A stretch of DNA of 64,000 nucleotides from Anaerolineae bacterium (GTDB lineage: Bacteria; Chloroflexota; Anaerolineae; Aggregatilineales; UBA3940), in assembly GCA_016926255.1 (NCBI GenBank), contig JAFGOY010000005.1, forward strand, positions 85,459 to 149,458, written 5' to 3'. Below are positions 1 through 9,692 of this stretch, piece by piece. The position numbers were made by a program, and so were the translations under genes. The notes under the pieces are model-generated. The model worked only from the letters and a program-made list of their open reading frames with translations, made no database searches and had not been told where the DNA came from. Numbering within the stretch: the stretch's first letter is position 1; each line of letters begins with the position of its first letter.

Positions 1-1319
1 GTCAGGGCGAACATCGCCGGGAAGACATAGCGCGGCTCGATCAGCAGCACGGCCGTCACGCCGAACACGTAGACGATCCACGCGGCCAGCGGCGAGGTCT
101 TCCACCAGTCCTCTTTGATCGCCAGCACGATCCCGGCAACCCCGCCGATCAGCGCCCAGTAGTGCCAGATGTACATCAGCAGCCGCCGCCACAATGCGGG
201 GACAGCCAGCACATAACTCAAGGGCACCTCGCCGATCAGGAAATCACCCAGCGCGCTCTTGATCCCTGCCCCGCTCGGCGTGCCGATCACCGTCCCGTAG
301 GGCTGAACGGTCGCCCTTAGCGTATCGCCCAGCACACGCCCCAGCCACACAAAGGGCTGATCGAAGATGTTTTGCAGCCCCGCCGATACGTATTCGCTGC
401 CCTGCACTTCGGGGTTGTCCCCCTGCCAGCCATCGTAGCCGGTATCCTCGGCGGCGGCTTCGGCCATCGCCTCGTCGCTGTTGATGTCGCGCCCGTTCTC
501 GCGGGTGGTGCGCCAGAAGTGAACGAACACCGAATCGACCAGCGGGGTGAACTCGCGGGTCAGGTAGATCGTCCGCACCTGCCAGGGAGTGATCACCAGC
601 ACGGCCAGCCCTACCAGCCAGCCCAGCCCGCGCAGCATCCGTCGGCGTTTCTCGCCCGTAAACCAGAGATGCGCAAAAAGCAGCACCGGGAACGCTATCG
701 GCACGGGGCGGGTCAGCAGCGATAATCCCAGCACCACCCCCGACCACTTGAACAGGCGCAGCCCGATCTTTTCGTCTTCGGCCAGCACCGCCTGATAGTA
801 CAGGTAGAGAAAGACTGTAAAAAGGAAGATGAACAGCGTCTCCGAGGTGATCGTCGCCGAGGAGAACACATCACGCAGATCGAGCGCCTGCACGACCAGC
901 GCCACACGCGCCACACGCTCGTCGAACAGCTTCTTTGCCAGAAGGTAGAGCATCAACGCGGTGAGTGTCCCGGTCACCGACTGGGCGATCCTCGAGGCGA
1001 CCACCTGCGCCACCGGGTTCGAATCGGGGATCAGTTGGAAGTAGGGCATCAGGAAGACCGGGTACCCCGGCCCGATGGAGGTTGTCGCCCCCTGCCACCA
1101 GGGTTCGGTCGGCCTGAGCGGTTTGGGCAGCCCCAGGATTCGATTGGGCTGCTGGGCGTTCTTGATATAGAACGGGCCGTCGCCGGAATAGGGATTATCG
1201 TCGCAGAACACGACCAGCATCACGGTGATGCGCAGCACCAGCGCCACGACCAGCACAATCCAGACGAAGCGGTCGAGTTTTAATTTCTGACGGTTACTTT
1301 TTGCTCCCAGGTTTCCCAT
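1..1319 (-). CDS. GT39/ArnT-like multi-TM glycosyltransferase (partial, runs off window)
   Basis: Minus-strand reading from ATG at 1319: MGNLGAKSNRQKLKLDRFVWIVLVVALVLRITVMLVVFCDDNPYSGDGPFYIKNAQQ...GPGYPVFLMPYF..., open to the window edge. Hydrophobic helices and GT39-like layout, similar to the next gene. Confidence 0.75.
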   Translation of the reverse strand, partial: MGNLGAKSNRQKLKLDRFVWIVLVVALVLRITVMLVVFCDDNPYSGDGPFYIKNAQQPNRILGLPKPLRPTEPWWQGATTSIGPGYPVFLMPYFQLIPDSNPVAQVVASRIAQSVTGTLTALMLYLLAKKLFDERVARVALVVQALDLRDVFSSATITSETLFIFLFTVFLYLYYQAVLAEDEKIGLRLFKWSGVVLGLSLLTRPVPIAFPVLLFAHLWFTGEKRRRMLRGLGWLVGLAVLVITPWQVRTIYLTREFTPLVDSVFVHFWRTTRENGRDINSDEAMAEAAAEDTGYDGWQGDNPEVQGSEYVSAGLQNIFDQPFVWLGRVLGDTLRATVQPYGTVIGTPSGAGIKSALGDFLIGEVPLSYVLAVPALWRRLLMYIWHYWALIGGVAGIVLAIKEDWWKTSPLAAWIVYVFGVTAVLLIEPRYVFPAMFAL

Positions 1320-2739
1320 GCAGTTTCCCCACCACTTTCCCGACAACCTTCTTTGAAGAAGTCACCGCGATCCGTCGCCCGGTTGATTTCATCGCCTGCC
1401 GCACCAGCAGGATCGCGCCGCCCGCCGCCAGGATCGCCAGCAGCGGCTCGACCGGTGCCCTGAATCGTGCGTTCGAGGCCAGCCCCGGCAGGTAGAGCAG
1501 CAGCGCGGGGATCAGCCCCAGCAGCACCACTTCGAACCAGCGCCGCCGGGTCAGCATCACGACGAAACCAACCACGCTCCCCACGATCAGGATCGCGATC
1601 GCTAGCACCATCAGCACCTCGACGATCAATAGCAGACCGCCCTGTCCGATTACCGCCCGCCACACCGCCCGGAAGCTGCCCTCGCGGAAAATCTCGATCA
1701 CATCCGCCGAGTCGTCTGCCGTGCCGACCAGCATCAGCAGGCGGCTGAAACCGGGCCGCAGCCCGTTCAGCGCGTCGACCCCGTTATACCACACAAACGC
1801 TGCCGGGTGTTCGACGATTACACGCCGCGCGACCGTCCCTTCGGCGCTGCTCGGCCAGTCATCACCGGTTGGTGGAAGCGCCTCGACCTGATCGTAGAGC
1901 ATCGCTCGCGCCTCGTCGAGCGGGATGCCCAGCCGGTGCGCTTCGCTGCTGGCGACATTGTAATACAGCAAATTCGAATCGCTCACCGAGGCCAGCGAGA
2001 ACCGGCCAGACAGCGTGGCGTTGCGTCCCATCCACGCCCCGACCGGCAGCGCGAAGGCGATCAGCAGCGCGAGGATGTGCGGCAGCGCCCGGCGAATCGG
2101 GCGTTTCGCCAGGGGCAGGATCGCCCACAGCGCGATCATCGGCAGCCCGATCGGGCGGACAAGTGTGGCGATCCCCAGCACCAGCCCGGCAGCAGCGCTC
2201 AGGAGCCAACGGTCGCGTTCGAGCGAATCGATCAGCAGCCACCCCGCCCCGACCAGCAGCGCGGCGAATACCGTCTCGGCATAGATCGCCCCGGTCATCA
2301 AAATGGTGATCGGCATCACCGCGAGCAGCGCCCCCGCCCACAGCCCGATCTGCTCGTCGAACAGGCGATGGGCAAGTTGAATGGTGCCCCACACGGTCAG
2401 CACGCTCAGGATCACCTGGCCGATGACCACCGGCAGCAGCGGTCGCTCACCGAAGATCAGCACAAAGGGCAGGAGGAAAGCCGGGTAGCCCGGCGTGCGG
2501 AAAACTTCCGGCGTGTAGGGCGGATCGCTCTCGCGGGAGAACACGCCCTCATCGATCAGGTTGTTCGCCAGCGCGAGATACTGCTCGGCATCCGATCCGG
2601 TGACCGCCCGCTCCGGTTCATGGGCAATCGCCAATACAACCGGGAGACGCAGTACAAGCGCGAGGATCAGTACAATCCACAACCCGTGTTGAAAAGATCG
2701 CTCATTGTTTAATGGAGAAAAGAACCGCTTGAGAGTCAT
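1294..2739 (-). CDS. GT39-family membrane glycosyltransferase
   Basis: 481 aa, about 10 TM segments, N-terminal loop SDAEQYLALANNLIDEGVFS...TPGYPAFLLPF typical of GT39 proteins; overlaps the next gene by 26 bp. Confidence 0.75.
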   Translation of the reverse strand: MTLKRFFSPLNNERSFQHGLWIVLILALVLRLPVVLAIAHEPERAVTGSDAEQYLALANNLIDEGVFSRESDPPYTPEVFRTPGYPAFLLPFVLIFGERPLLPVVIGQVILSVLTVWGTIQLAHRLFDEQIGLWAGALLAVMPITILMTGAIYAETVFAALLVGAGWLLIDSLERDRWLLSAAAGLVLGIATLVRPIGLPMIALWAILPLAKRPIRRALPHILALLIAFALPVGAWMGRNATLSGRFSLASVSDSNLLYYNVASSEAHRLGIPLDEARAMLYDQVEALPPTGDDWPSSAEGTVARRVIVEHPAAFVWYNGVDALNGLRPGFSRLLMLVGTADDSADVIEIFREGSFRAVWRAVIGQGGLLLIVEVLMVLAIAILIVGSVVGFVVMLTRRRWFEVVLLGLIPALLLYLPGLASNARFRAPVEPLLAILAAGGAILLVRQAMKSTGRRIAVTSSKKVVGKVVGKLHGKPGSKK

Positions 2740-2803
2740 CTATTCTTCAACTCCGCAGCAAAGATCGGGGGATAAGCACAATCGACACATTCCAGGATAT
2801 GAA

Positions 2804-2826
2804 GTCCCCCCTTGCTAAGGGGGGAC
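2804..2826. repeat. perfect 10-bp inverted repeat (GTCCCCCCTT-gct-AAGGGGGGAC), REP-like palindrome
   Basis: Read directly; lies between the GT39 gene and the phosphodiesterase gene. Confidence 0.6.
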
Positions 2827-2880
2827 AGGTCTGAACATAGTGAAGACCAGGGGGGTGATCGTCGCTAACGGATCACCAGC

Positions 2881-4323
2881 CTAATCACCGAGCAACCGAC
2901 CACCCTGCATATCGGAGGGCACTTTGACGCCCATCAGGTCGAGGATCGTCGGTGCGACGTCCATCAACTGCCGCCCCATGATCTCCCGGCCACCTCCCGA
3001 CTGGCGCGGATCGTAGAGGATAAACATCCCGTTCGCCGCGTGATTGCAGTCATCGGGGCCAGTGTCGTTCTCGAAGGTGTGGATTCCTCCGTGCCCGAAG
3101 CTCCCCACCGAACGCCAGTTCAGGTTGCCCCAGTAGACGATCAGATCGGGCGGCACATTGCGCACCTTGTGGTAGATATCCTGCGCCTTGAAAGCCACCG
3201 TCCCGATGTCATTGCCGTTCTCGTCGGGAATCGCCTTGAACTGTTCGATCAACTCGTCGCGGACTTTCTCGTAGTCCTCGCGGGCGATGGTGCCCTGCGG
3301 CTCGCGTCCCTTGACGTTCAGGAAGACGCGGCCATAATACCCGCCCGATCCCCAGGCTTTGGTATTTTCCCAGTCGACCTCGACCTTGGTGAAGGGGGTG
3401 AGCATCCGCTTGCCGTTCTCGTCGAACACATCCTGGGGCGGGTCTTCCTTCAACGCCAGATAGCCGTTTCGCCACAGCCACTCGTTGATGCAGATGCCGC
3501 CGTCCATCTTCTTGCCGCCGTGATCGGAAACCACCAGTACGACGGTGTTGTCGTCGATCCGGTCGAGCATCATTGCCATCTGCGCATCGATCAGCTTGTA
3601 GTAGTCGCGGATCGTGTTCTCGTACTTGTTACCGGCCTCATAGCGACGGTGTCCGGGGTCCATATATGACCACATCCCGTGATGCAGCCGGTCGACGCCC
3701 ATCTCGACCCACATGAAGTAATCCCAGGGATCGCTTTCCATCAGGTGATTGAGCACCTTGAAGCGCATCTCGGTCATGTCCCAGATTTGCTGGAGGAGCC
3801 AGTCTTTATCCGGGGTGCGGAAGTTTGCCACGTCGACCTGGTAATCAGGGGCCAGCTTGAGGACTTCATCGACCAGCGCATCAGGATAGGTCAGCCCGCT
3901 GTGGACGGTCGGCGTCAGAAAGCTGGCGACCACCCTGCCGTTCACCGGCATGACCGGGAAGGTCTGCGGTACGCCGATCAGCGTCACCTGTTTGCCCGCC
4001 TCGCTCAAAACATCCCAGACACGCGGCTCTTTGACGTATTCGCCGGTCGCAATGAACATATTGTCGTAGCTGTAATCGCGCCGGTTGCGGAAGCCATAAA
4101 TTCCCAGCGTGCCGGGGTCTTTGCTCGACATCATGCACGACCATGCCGGGACGGTGATCGCCGGGATGCACGATTCCAGGTTGCCGTAAACTCCCTGCTC
4201 GTACAGGCGGCGGAAGGTCGGCAGCTCGTCCCGGTAAATGTCGAATACCAGTTCGGGCGCGGCGCAGTCCAGCCCGATCACCATTACCTTGCGATCACTT
4301 TTACGGCGAAGAAAGTTAAACAC
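2881..4323 (-). CDS. Alkaline phosphatase / type I phosphodiesterase family protein
   Basis: MVIGLDCAAPELVFD...ITVPAWSCMMSSKDPGTLGIYGF...VVSDHGGKKMDGGICINEWL...: metal-binding motifs of the type I phosphodiesterase superfamily. Confidence 0.85.
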   Translation of the reverse strand: MFNFLRRKSDRKVMVIGLDCAAPELVFDIYRDELPTFRRLYEQGVYGNLESCIPAITVPAWSCMMSSKDPGTLGIYGFRNRRDYSYDNMFIATGEYVKEPRVWDVLSEAGKQVTLIGVPQTFPVMPVNGRVVASFLTPTVHSGLTYPDALVDEVLKLAPDYQVDVANFRTPDKDWLLQQIWDMTEMRFKVLNHLMESDPWDYFMWVEMGVDRLHHGMWSYMDPGHRRYEAGNKYENTIRDYYKLIDAQMAMMLDRIDDNTVVLVVSDHGGKKMDGGICINEWLWRNGYLALKEDPPQDVFDENGKRMLTPFTKVEVDWENTKAWGSGGYYGRVFLNVKGREPQGTIAREDYEKVRDELIEQFKAIPDENGNDIGTVAFKAQDIYHKVRNVPPDLIVYWGNLNWRSVGSFGHGGIHTFENDTGPDDCNHAANGMFILYDPRQSGGGREIMGRQLMDVAPTILDLMGVKVPSDMQGGRLLGD

Positions 4324-4451
4324 GGAATTTTCTCCATTAACTCTGCATATGGCAGAAAAAATATCTTATCGAGAACGCCATTGTGGTCAGCACCCGAATC
4401 TTACCATCGAACCGTCAGCCTCTACCACAATTCCCCGGTCTGGGGCACTAA

Positions 4452-4484
4452 GAAAAAGCGGGGCAGGTCTGAACCTGTCCCGCT
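4452..4484 (-). terminator. intrinsic terminator of sat
   Basis: AGCGGGGCAGGT-ctga-ACCTGTCCCGCT (one G-U pair) with an A-tract on the + strand, i.e. a U-tract in the minus transcript. Confidence 0.7.
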
Positions 4485-4511
4485 GAAAAGTCCATCCAAT
4501 ATGAGAAAGAC

Positions 4512-5732
4512 CTACTCTTTCTCTTCTTTTTGCTTCTTGACACCCTCGACCAGCACCTTGCTGACCTCTGGACGGGTGAACTCTTCAGGAAGCATCTCGC
4601 CGTTCGCCAGCTTTTCGCGAACCTGTGTCCCGGAAAGGAAGACCCATTCTTCGCGGTCGTGCGGGCAGGTCTTGGCCGTGACGACCATCTGGCACTTCTT
4701 GCAGAAGAAAGCATGCTCGAACATCAGCGGGGTGATGTCGATCAGGTGCCTGTCGAACTCGTCGAAGATCAACTGGGCGTCGTAGGTGCCGTAGTAGCCG
4801 CCGACCCCGGCATGATCGCGCCCCACGATGAAGTGGGTACAGCCGTAGTTCTTGCGGGCAATCGCGTGGAAGATCGCCTCGCGCGGCCCGGCGTAGCGCA
4901 TCGCTGCCGGGAACACCCCCAGCATCACCCGGTCGGCGGGATAATAGTCGCGGAGAATGGCTTCATAGGACTGGATGCGAACATCGGCAGGGATGTCGTC
5001 GGCTTTTGTTTCACCCACCAGCGGATGAACCAGCAGCCCGTCGACGATCTCCAGCGCGGTCTTCTGGATGTACTCGTGCGCCCGGTGGATCGGGTTGCGC
5101 GTCTGGAAGGCGACGATCCGCCGCCAGCCGTTCTGTGCAAACATGCGGCGTGTTTGCGCCGGGGTGTGACGCAGTTCAGGGAACTCCGTCTTTGCCGCGT
5201 TAGGCAGATCGAACACCCAGATGTCGCCGCCAAGCAGCACATCGCCCTGCTTGTAGACGTTCGCCACGCCGGGGTGTGCGTCCTCGGTTGTCTTGTAGAC
5301 CTTCTCTGCCTCGACTTCCTTGTCGTAGCCATACTTCTCAGAGACTTCGAGCACGCCCATCAGGTGCGTACCGTCGCCGTCCGGTTCGGCCAGCGCCACC
5401 GTCTGCCCGACCTCGATCTTGTCCGCCGTCGCCTCGTCAACTGCCAGCGTCACCGGGATCGTCCAGGGAAGGCCGTTGGTCAGGTGCATATTGTCGACCA
5501 CACTCTTGTAATCAGCCTGCCCCATGAAACCGGTCAACGGGCTGAGCGCACCGACCGCGATCAGCTCCAGGTCGGAGATATTCATCGGCGAGAGCACGAC
5601 CCTGGCCAGACTCTGGGCCATTTCACGGGTCGACTGTGCCATATCACCGCGCAGCAGCCGGTTGATCAGTGTGCCGCCGTGCGGGGCAATCGAGCCTACA
5701 TAGTCTGTATTGTTTTGATTTGCTTCACTCAA
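4512..5732 (-). CDS. sat: Sulfate adenylyltransferase (ATP sulfurylase)
   Basis: APHGGTLINRLL..., AVGALSPLTGFMG, QTRNPIHRAHEYIQK, VGRDHAGVGGYYGTYDAQ, LSGTQVREKLANGE: diagnostic sat motifs. Confidence 0.95.
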   Translation of the reverse strand: MSEANQNNTDYVGSIAPHGGTLINRLLRGDMAQSTREMAQSLARVVLSPMNISDLELIAVGALSPLTGFMGQADYKSVVDNMHLTNGLPWTIPVTLAVDEATADKIEVGQTVALAEPDGDGTHLMGVLEVSEKYGYDKEVEAEKVYKTTEDAHPGVANVYKQGDVLLGGDIWVFDLPNAAKTEFPELRHTPAQTRRMFAQNGWRRIVAFQTRNPIHRAHEYIQKTALEIVDGLLVHPLVGETKADDIPADVRIQSYEAILRDYYPADRVMLGVFPAAMRYAGPREAIFHAIARKNYGCTHFIVGRDHAGVGGYYGTYDAQLIFDEFDRHLIDITPLMFEHAFFCKKCQMVVTAKTCPHDREEWVFLSGTQVREKLANGEMLPEEFTRPEVSKVLVEGVKKQKEEKE

Positions 5733-6010
5733 GGGAAATAACCTCTGTCAATTTAGTTGTCAATTAACCATCGAAATGACGCAGAGCGAACCCGGCATCA
5801 CCGGGTTACCCATTCTTACTTGCAGATCATTCCAAATGCCCGGCAAGTGTATCACAAAGTACGCGGGCTGGCTAAGATCAATCCGCAGAAAATTTCGCCG
5901 CGTTGTCATTACCTGAAAGCCGGATGAAGCTGGTTCCTACAGCATATTTTCCAGCTCAATCCATCGTTTCACAACTGTAACATCCCCCGCCCTCCTTCAG
6001 GTTTTGTTTG

Positions 6011-6019
6011 TGGTATAAT
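6011..6019 (+). promoter_or_regulatory. possible extended -10 promoter (TGG-TATAAT) of the signalling locus
   Basis: tgtgGTATAAT upstream of the candidate leader RNA; no clear -35. Confidence 0.35.
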
Positions 6020-6088
6020 TTGCCATAACTCCCCAATAAAGTAGTATTGGTGCTGATTGTCATTAAGATGCAATTATTCATTACTTAT

Positions 6089-6192
6089 CCAGGCAGCAAA
6101 CCGGTACGACTTTCGATAGAACAGGCTTCGGAGCAGCAGGCAAAAATCCGAAGCCGATGAAGGACATACGAAAGTATGACCACTATGCTTGG
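6089..6192 (+). ncRNA. candidate structured leader RNA (multi-helix junction, unidentified)
   Basis: Closing helix CCAGGCA(6089-6095)/TGCTTGG(6186-6192); 9-bp perfect stem GGCTTCGGA/TCCGAAGCC (6124-6132/6147-6155); GNRA hairpin GGaCATAC-GAAA-GTATGaCC (6162-6181). Confidence 0.45.
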
Positions 6193-6326
6193 AAAAACGA
6201 TATAATAGTGCCCGTTGGGCCAATCTGGGCTGGCGATCAGCACCTATCGACTACTACTTAAACGATTGCCCCCAGGATATTTAAAATGGACGATTGTATC
6301 GATACAGAAGCGGTGGAGAATCCGAT

Positions 6327-6911
6327 ATGGCGGAAGGACGAATCCTATACATCGAAGACAATTTCGACAACCGCATTCTGATCAAGCGCATTCTTGAGGC
6401 TGAAGGATACACGGTTATCGAAGCGGAAAACGGGACCGTTGGGTTGAAACTGGCGCAGGATAACACCCCAGATTTGATCCTGATGGACATCAACCTGCCC
6501 GATCTTGACGGCTACGAATGTACCACCCGTCTCCGCAAAATGGATGGCTTCGACAGCATTCCCATTCTGGCGCTGACCGCTAATGTCCTTGAAGGTGACC
6601 GTCAGAAAGCGCTTGTGTCAGGATGTGACGACTACATTCCCAAACCCATCGACGTCGACGAACTCCCCAACCAGATCGCCGCACATCTCAAAAACAACAA
6701 AAAAACTGGCAGTGAGCCCGTCGCACCGCCTGCCGATGAAAAAGATAAGGCCGCTCCTGAAAAACCGGCTGTGGCTGCGGAGAATGGTCAGCCGGTCAAA
6801 AGCCAGCCGATTCAGAGCCAAATGGTTCAGAACCAACCGGCTCAGAGTGAGCCGGTTCAGAGCCAACCCGTCAAAAAAGATGATGAGAATGCCTCTAAGA
6901 AGGTAGATTGA
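6327..6911 (+). CDS. Single-domain response regulator with C-terminal repetitive tail
   Basis: ILYIEDNFDN...LILMDINLPDLDGYE...ILALTANVL...DDYIPKPID: intact receiver. No DNA-binding domain; Q/P/S repeat tail. Confidence 0.9.
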   Translation: MAEGRILYIEDNFDNRILIKRILEAEGYTVIEAENGTVGLKLAQDNTPDLILMDINLPDLDGYECTTRLRKMDGFDSIPILALTANVLEGDRQKALVSGCDDYIPKPIDVDELPNQIAAHLKNNKKTGSEPVAPPADEKDKAAPEKPAVAAENGQPVKSQPIQSQMVQNQPAQSEPVQSQPVKKDDENASKKVD

Positions 6912-7047
6912 GGTTGACTCTTCCTTGCTCAGTTTTGCAGTGGACAGGAAGCAGGCCGGAAAATAACCGGTCGACTACTGTTATGTCATCATTTGTGGCG
7001 AGTCAGCAGGCCATTTCGTTCATGAACGTGAATAGGGTTTGATAACC

Positions 7048-7782
7048 ATGACACAAAAAGACTCTGAAGTGAACGAGCAGAATAAACCTCACTCCAAAGA
7101 TCAGCCTGATAAACCTCAGGATATCGTCAAGACATCCCCTGAAGAATCAAAGGCCGGATCAGATATCGCCACGACGACTCCGGCTGCCAGGACTGAACCT
7201 GATATCGCCACGATGACACCGGCTGCCAAGACTGAATCAGATATTGTCAAAGCCCCTCCAATTACACCGGCTGGTTCAGACACTGTCCGCATCCCCAGGG
7301 ATCAAACCGATCAGAAGAAAGAAGAAGCCCCGGTTGCCGATAATGGAAAGGAAAAATCCGGGCCGGATTTCGCTTCCGTCGACCCGTCGGAGGCGCACGT
7401 CCTGGTCGTCGAAGACAATGTTCCTAACTTCGTCTTGATTGCCCGCATGCTGGCCTATATGGGCGTCCAGCGTTGTGAATGGAAGACCTCCGGATGGCAG
7501 GTTGTTGAATTTGCTGATACGCTGCCCCGCATCGACCTGATTTTGATGGATATTCGCCTGCCCTATGAAGACGGGTTCCAGGCATTAGAGAAAGTACGCT
7601 CGAATCCCCGCCTGAAGGACACGCTCGTCGTTGCCGTCACCGCTGAAGCCAGTGTCGAGCAAATGCGGCGTGCTAAGGAGGCCGGTTTCGATGGCTTTTT
7701 AGGGAAACCTCTTGACCCTGACCGTTTCCCTGATCAAGTTAGACGCGTATTGAGCGGCGAGCCTGTTTGGGAAATACATTGA
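7048..7782 (+). CDS. Response regulator with N-terminal disordered repeat region and C-terminal receiver
   Basis: Receiver motifs VLVVEDN, LILMDIRLP, VVAVTAEA, FLGKPLD after about 110 aa of K/P/D/T-rich sequence; ATG at 7048. Confidence 0.85.
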   Translation: MTQKDSEVNEQNKPHSKDQPDKPQDIVKTSPEESKAGSDIATTTPAARTEPDIATMTPAAKTESDIVKAPPITPAGSDTVRIPRDQTDQKKEEAPVADNGKEKSGPDFASVDPSEAHVLVVEDNVPNFVLIARMLAYMGVQRCEWKTSGWQVVEFADTLPRIDLILMDIRLPYEDGFQALEKVRSNPRLKDTLVVAVTAEASVEQMRRAKEAGFDGFLGKPLDPDRFPDQVRRVLSGEPVWEIH

Positions 7783-7853
7783 CAACCGTTCCGTTGGACG
7801 TGAACATCTGTTGAATCCCTTTTTCTCGCTCCTGGCTGCTCGATACGCGAAGG

Positions 7854-9635
7854 ATGGTTGGAATGCAAAAGCCCTTAACGAGCCGCCCGGATAACACCTC
7901 AATTACTGTAACCGAACACAGGTCTATGCTGCTGCGCCAGCTTGCCCTGGCTCTGGGTGCTGTCCTTGCCTTTCCCGGCCTGATCGCGCTGATAGTCACC
8001 CGACAGTCGGTTTTTCTGGCGATACTTGGCCTGATCGGTGCCGGAATTGTTTTGGTGGGTTCTCTCTGGCTGGCTGTCGCCGGGAAAGACCGGGGCGTCC
8101 ATCCTGCCGGACGATCTCCCTCTTTCGTTTCCGGCACAGCCTCCTCGGCGGCTGGCGCCGCGTCAGACACCCTTCCACGTGATATCGACTTCAACGAAAA
8201 AGACCCGATGCTGGCTATCACTCGCAGCATCGCCATGTCGACCACGCCGGACGAACTCCTTTTGATATTCCGCCGCCTGCTGCCCGAAATCGACCGGATC
8301 AGCCTGCTGGCTGTCACTCCCGGCCCGGCCAATGTTTACCCAAAGCTGAAATCGATCAGTGTCTGGGATCGCGACAATATCGCCCTCAACGCTCAGTACC
8401 CATCTGACACGATTCGCTGGTTGGGCGAGCAGCCGGTGATCATTTCCAACATCTTTGAACTGGACAGTCAGGCAGAGTCACTGAAAGCGTTCCTGCACAG
8501 CACGCTCCAGGCCGCCAGCCTGTTGTCCATCCCCCTACCCGGTTCCGACGATATAACAGGTTACCTGCTGTTCTCTAACCGGGAGCCGTACACCTATGAA
8601 GGCCCGGTCGTTCAGTCGCTGCTGGCGATTGCCCATCATATCGCCGCGCCGCTCAACTGGTTTATGGAACAGTCCCAATTGCAGCATGAGCTTAACCTGA
8701 ACAGGGCCAACAACCAGGCCATCCAGTCGATGATCGCGGCTCAGAATGTTGAAGAAATCTACAACGCGGCCCTGTCAAGCCTTGCCCAGTCCTTGCAGGC
8801 CAATCGCGGATCGCTCTATATCGCTGGCCCTGACCCCGCCGAAACCGCCGAGTATGTGGACACCATCGCCATCTGGGAAGATGGCATTTTGCTCACCAAT
8901 ATTAAAAGAACCCGCTACGACATGAGTGCCGCGCCGGTTCTCTCCCAGTTTCCACATGCTACCGGAACGATTGTGATCAACGAGGCAGCAGAAGATTCAC
9001 AATTGTCGCCGGAACAAAAAGAGGAATTAGCCCGCCGGAACGTGAACTCGCTGATGATCGTGCCGCTCAGTACCGGCTCGGCCTGGTTCGGGGTGATCGT
9101 GCTGGAATTGAACCATTCATCCTTCGACGACAGTCAGGCGGAAGCGTGTCACGATTTTGCCAAAGAGGTGGCACATTTGATCGAAAACCAACTCATGGTC
9201 AGCCAGGTTCGGCTGGCGGTCTCGCGTGAACGCAAGCTGCGCGAGGTCATTGGTCTGATCAATGCGGCTCAAACGATAGACACAATTGTCCATCTCGCCG
9301 ATACAGAACTGGCCGATATGCTGAATCGTCCCATCGAGTTGATCCAGCGCGCGCGCCTGGGTGAACGCGGTCTGCTCAACCCTGCCGAATGGCAGCTCGT
9401 TCTCGATGTAGACCGCCAGGCGCAGTTGGCGATTTCAAACCTGCATCTCGCCGAGCGCACCCGTCGATCCGTCGCCCAGGAACGTCTGGTCAGCCGGATT
9501 ACAACCGAGCTTCAACGCGCGGCGGAAGTCGACGATGTGCTCGAAACGACTGTCAGCGCCCTGCGCTCGGTTCTTTCCGACTACGATATCACACTGCACC
9601 TGGAGCCTGATGAAGAGGATCAGACAGCCGATTGA
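7854..9635 (+). CDS. Membrane GAF-domain protein (2 TM, GAF repeats, no kinase)
   Basis: Two hydrophobic helices then GAF-like segments; C-term RLVSRITTELQRAAEVDDVLETTVSALRSVLSDYDITLHL; no HisKA/HATPase. Confidence 0.8.
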   Translation: MVGMQKPLTSRPDNTSITVTEHRSMLLRQLALALGAVLAFPGLIALIVTRQSVFLAILGLIGAGIVLVGSLWLAVAGKDRGVHPAGRSPSFVSGTASSAAGAASDTLPRDIDFNEKDPMLAITRSIAMSTTPDELLLIFRRLLPEIDRISLLAVTPGPANVYPKLKSISVWDRDNIALNAQYPSDTIRWLGEQPVIISNIFELDSQAESLKAFLHSTLQAASLLSIPLPGSDDITGYLLFSNREPYTYEGPVVQSLLAIAHHIAAPLNWFMEQSQLQHELNLNRANNQAIQSMIAAQNVEEIYNAALSSLAQSLQANRGSLYIAGPDPAETAEYVDTIAIWEDGILLTNIKRTRYDMSAAPVLSQFPHATGTIVINEAAEDSQLSPEQKEELARRNVNSLMIVPLSTGSAWFGVIVLELNHSSFDDSQAEACHDFAKEVAHLIENQLMVSQVRLAVSRERKLREVIGLINAAQTIDTIVHLADTELADMLNRPIELIQRARLGERGLLNPAEWQLVLDVDRQAQLAISNLHLAERTRRSVAQERLVSRITTELQRAAEVDDVLETTVSALRSVLSDYDITLHLEPDEEDQTAD

Positions 9636-9692
9636 TCCCTGGCCCCGGCGATGCTTACCGGGTACGACACTTTAGTTAATCGGAGCACTTAG

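Noticed and set aside
1807-2712. 301-aa plus-strand ORF, rich in R/Q/P/H
   Set aside because: Antisense shadow of the GT39 gene 1294..2739.
3679-4785. 368-aa plus-strand ORF
   Set aside because: Runs antisense through the phosphodiesterase gene, a clear intergenic terminator and the sat 3' end; no domain features.
4530-5741. 403-aa plus-strand ORF covering the whole sat gene
   Set aside because: Antisense shadow ORF in GC-rich coding DNA; composition is H/R/D-rich with no recognisable motif, and sat on the minus strand is unambiguous.
6153-6181. Hammerhead-like core (CGATGA followed by a GAAA-capped stem)
   Set aside because: Lacks the CUGAUGA consensus, the post-stem GAAA and a cleavage-site stem; kept only as part of an unidentified structured RNA.
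7017-7028. 12-bp palindrome CGTTCATGAACG between the two receiver genes
   Set aside because: Single copy in this window and too short to call an operator.
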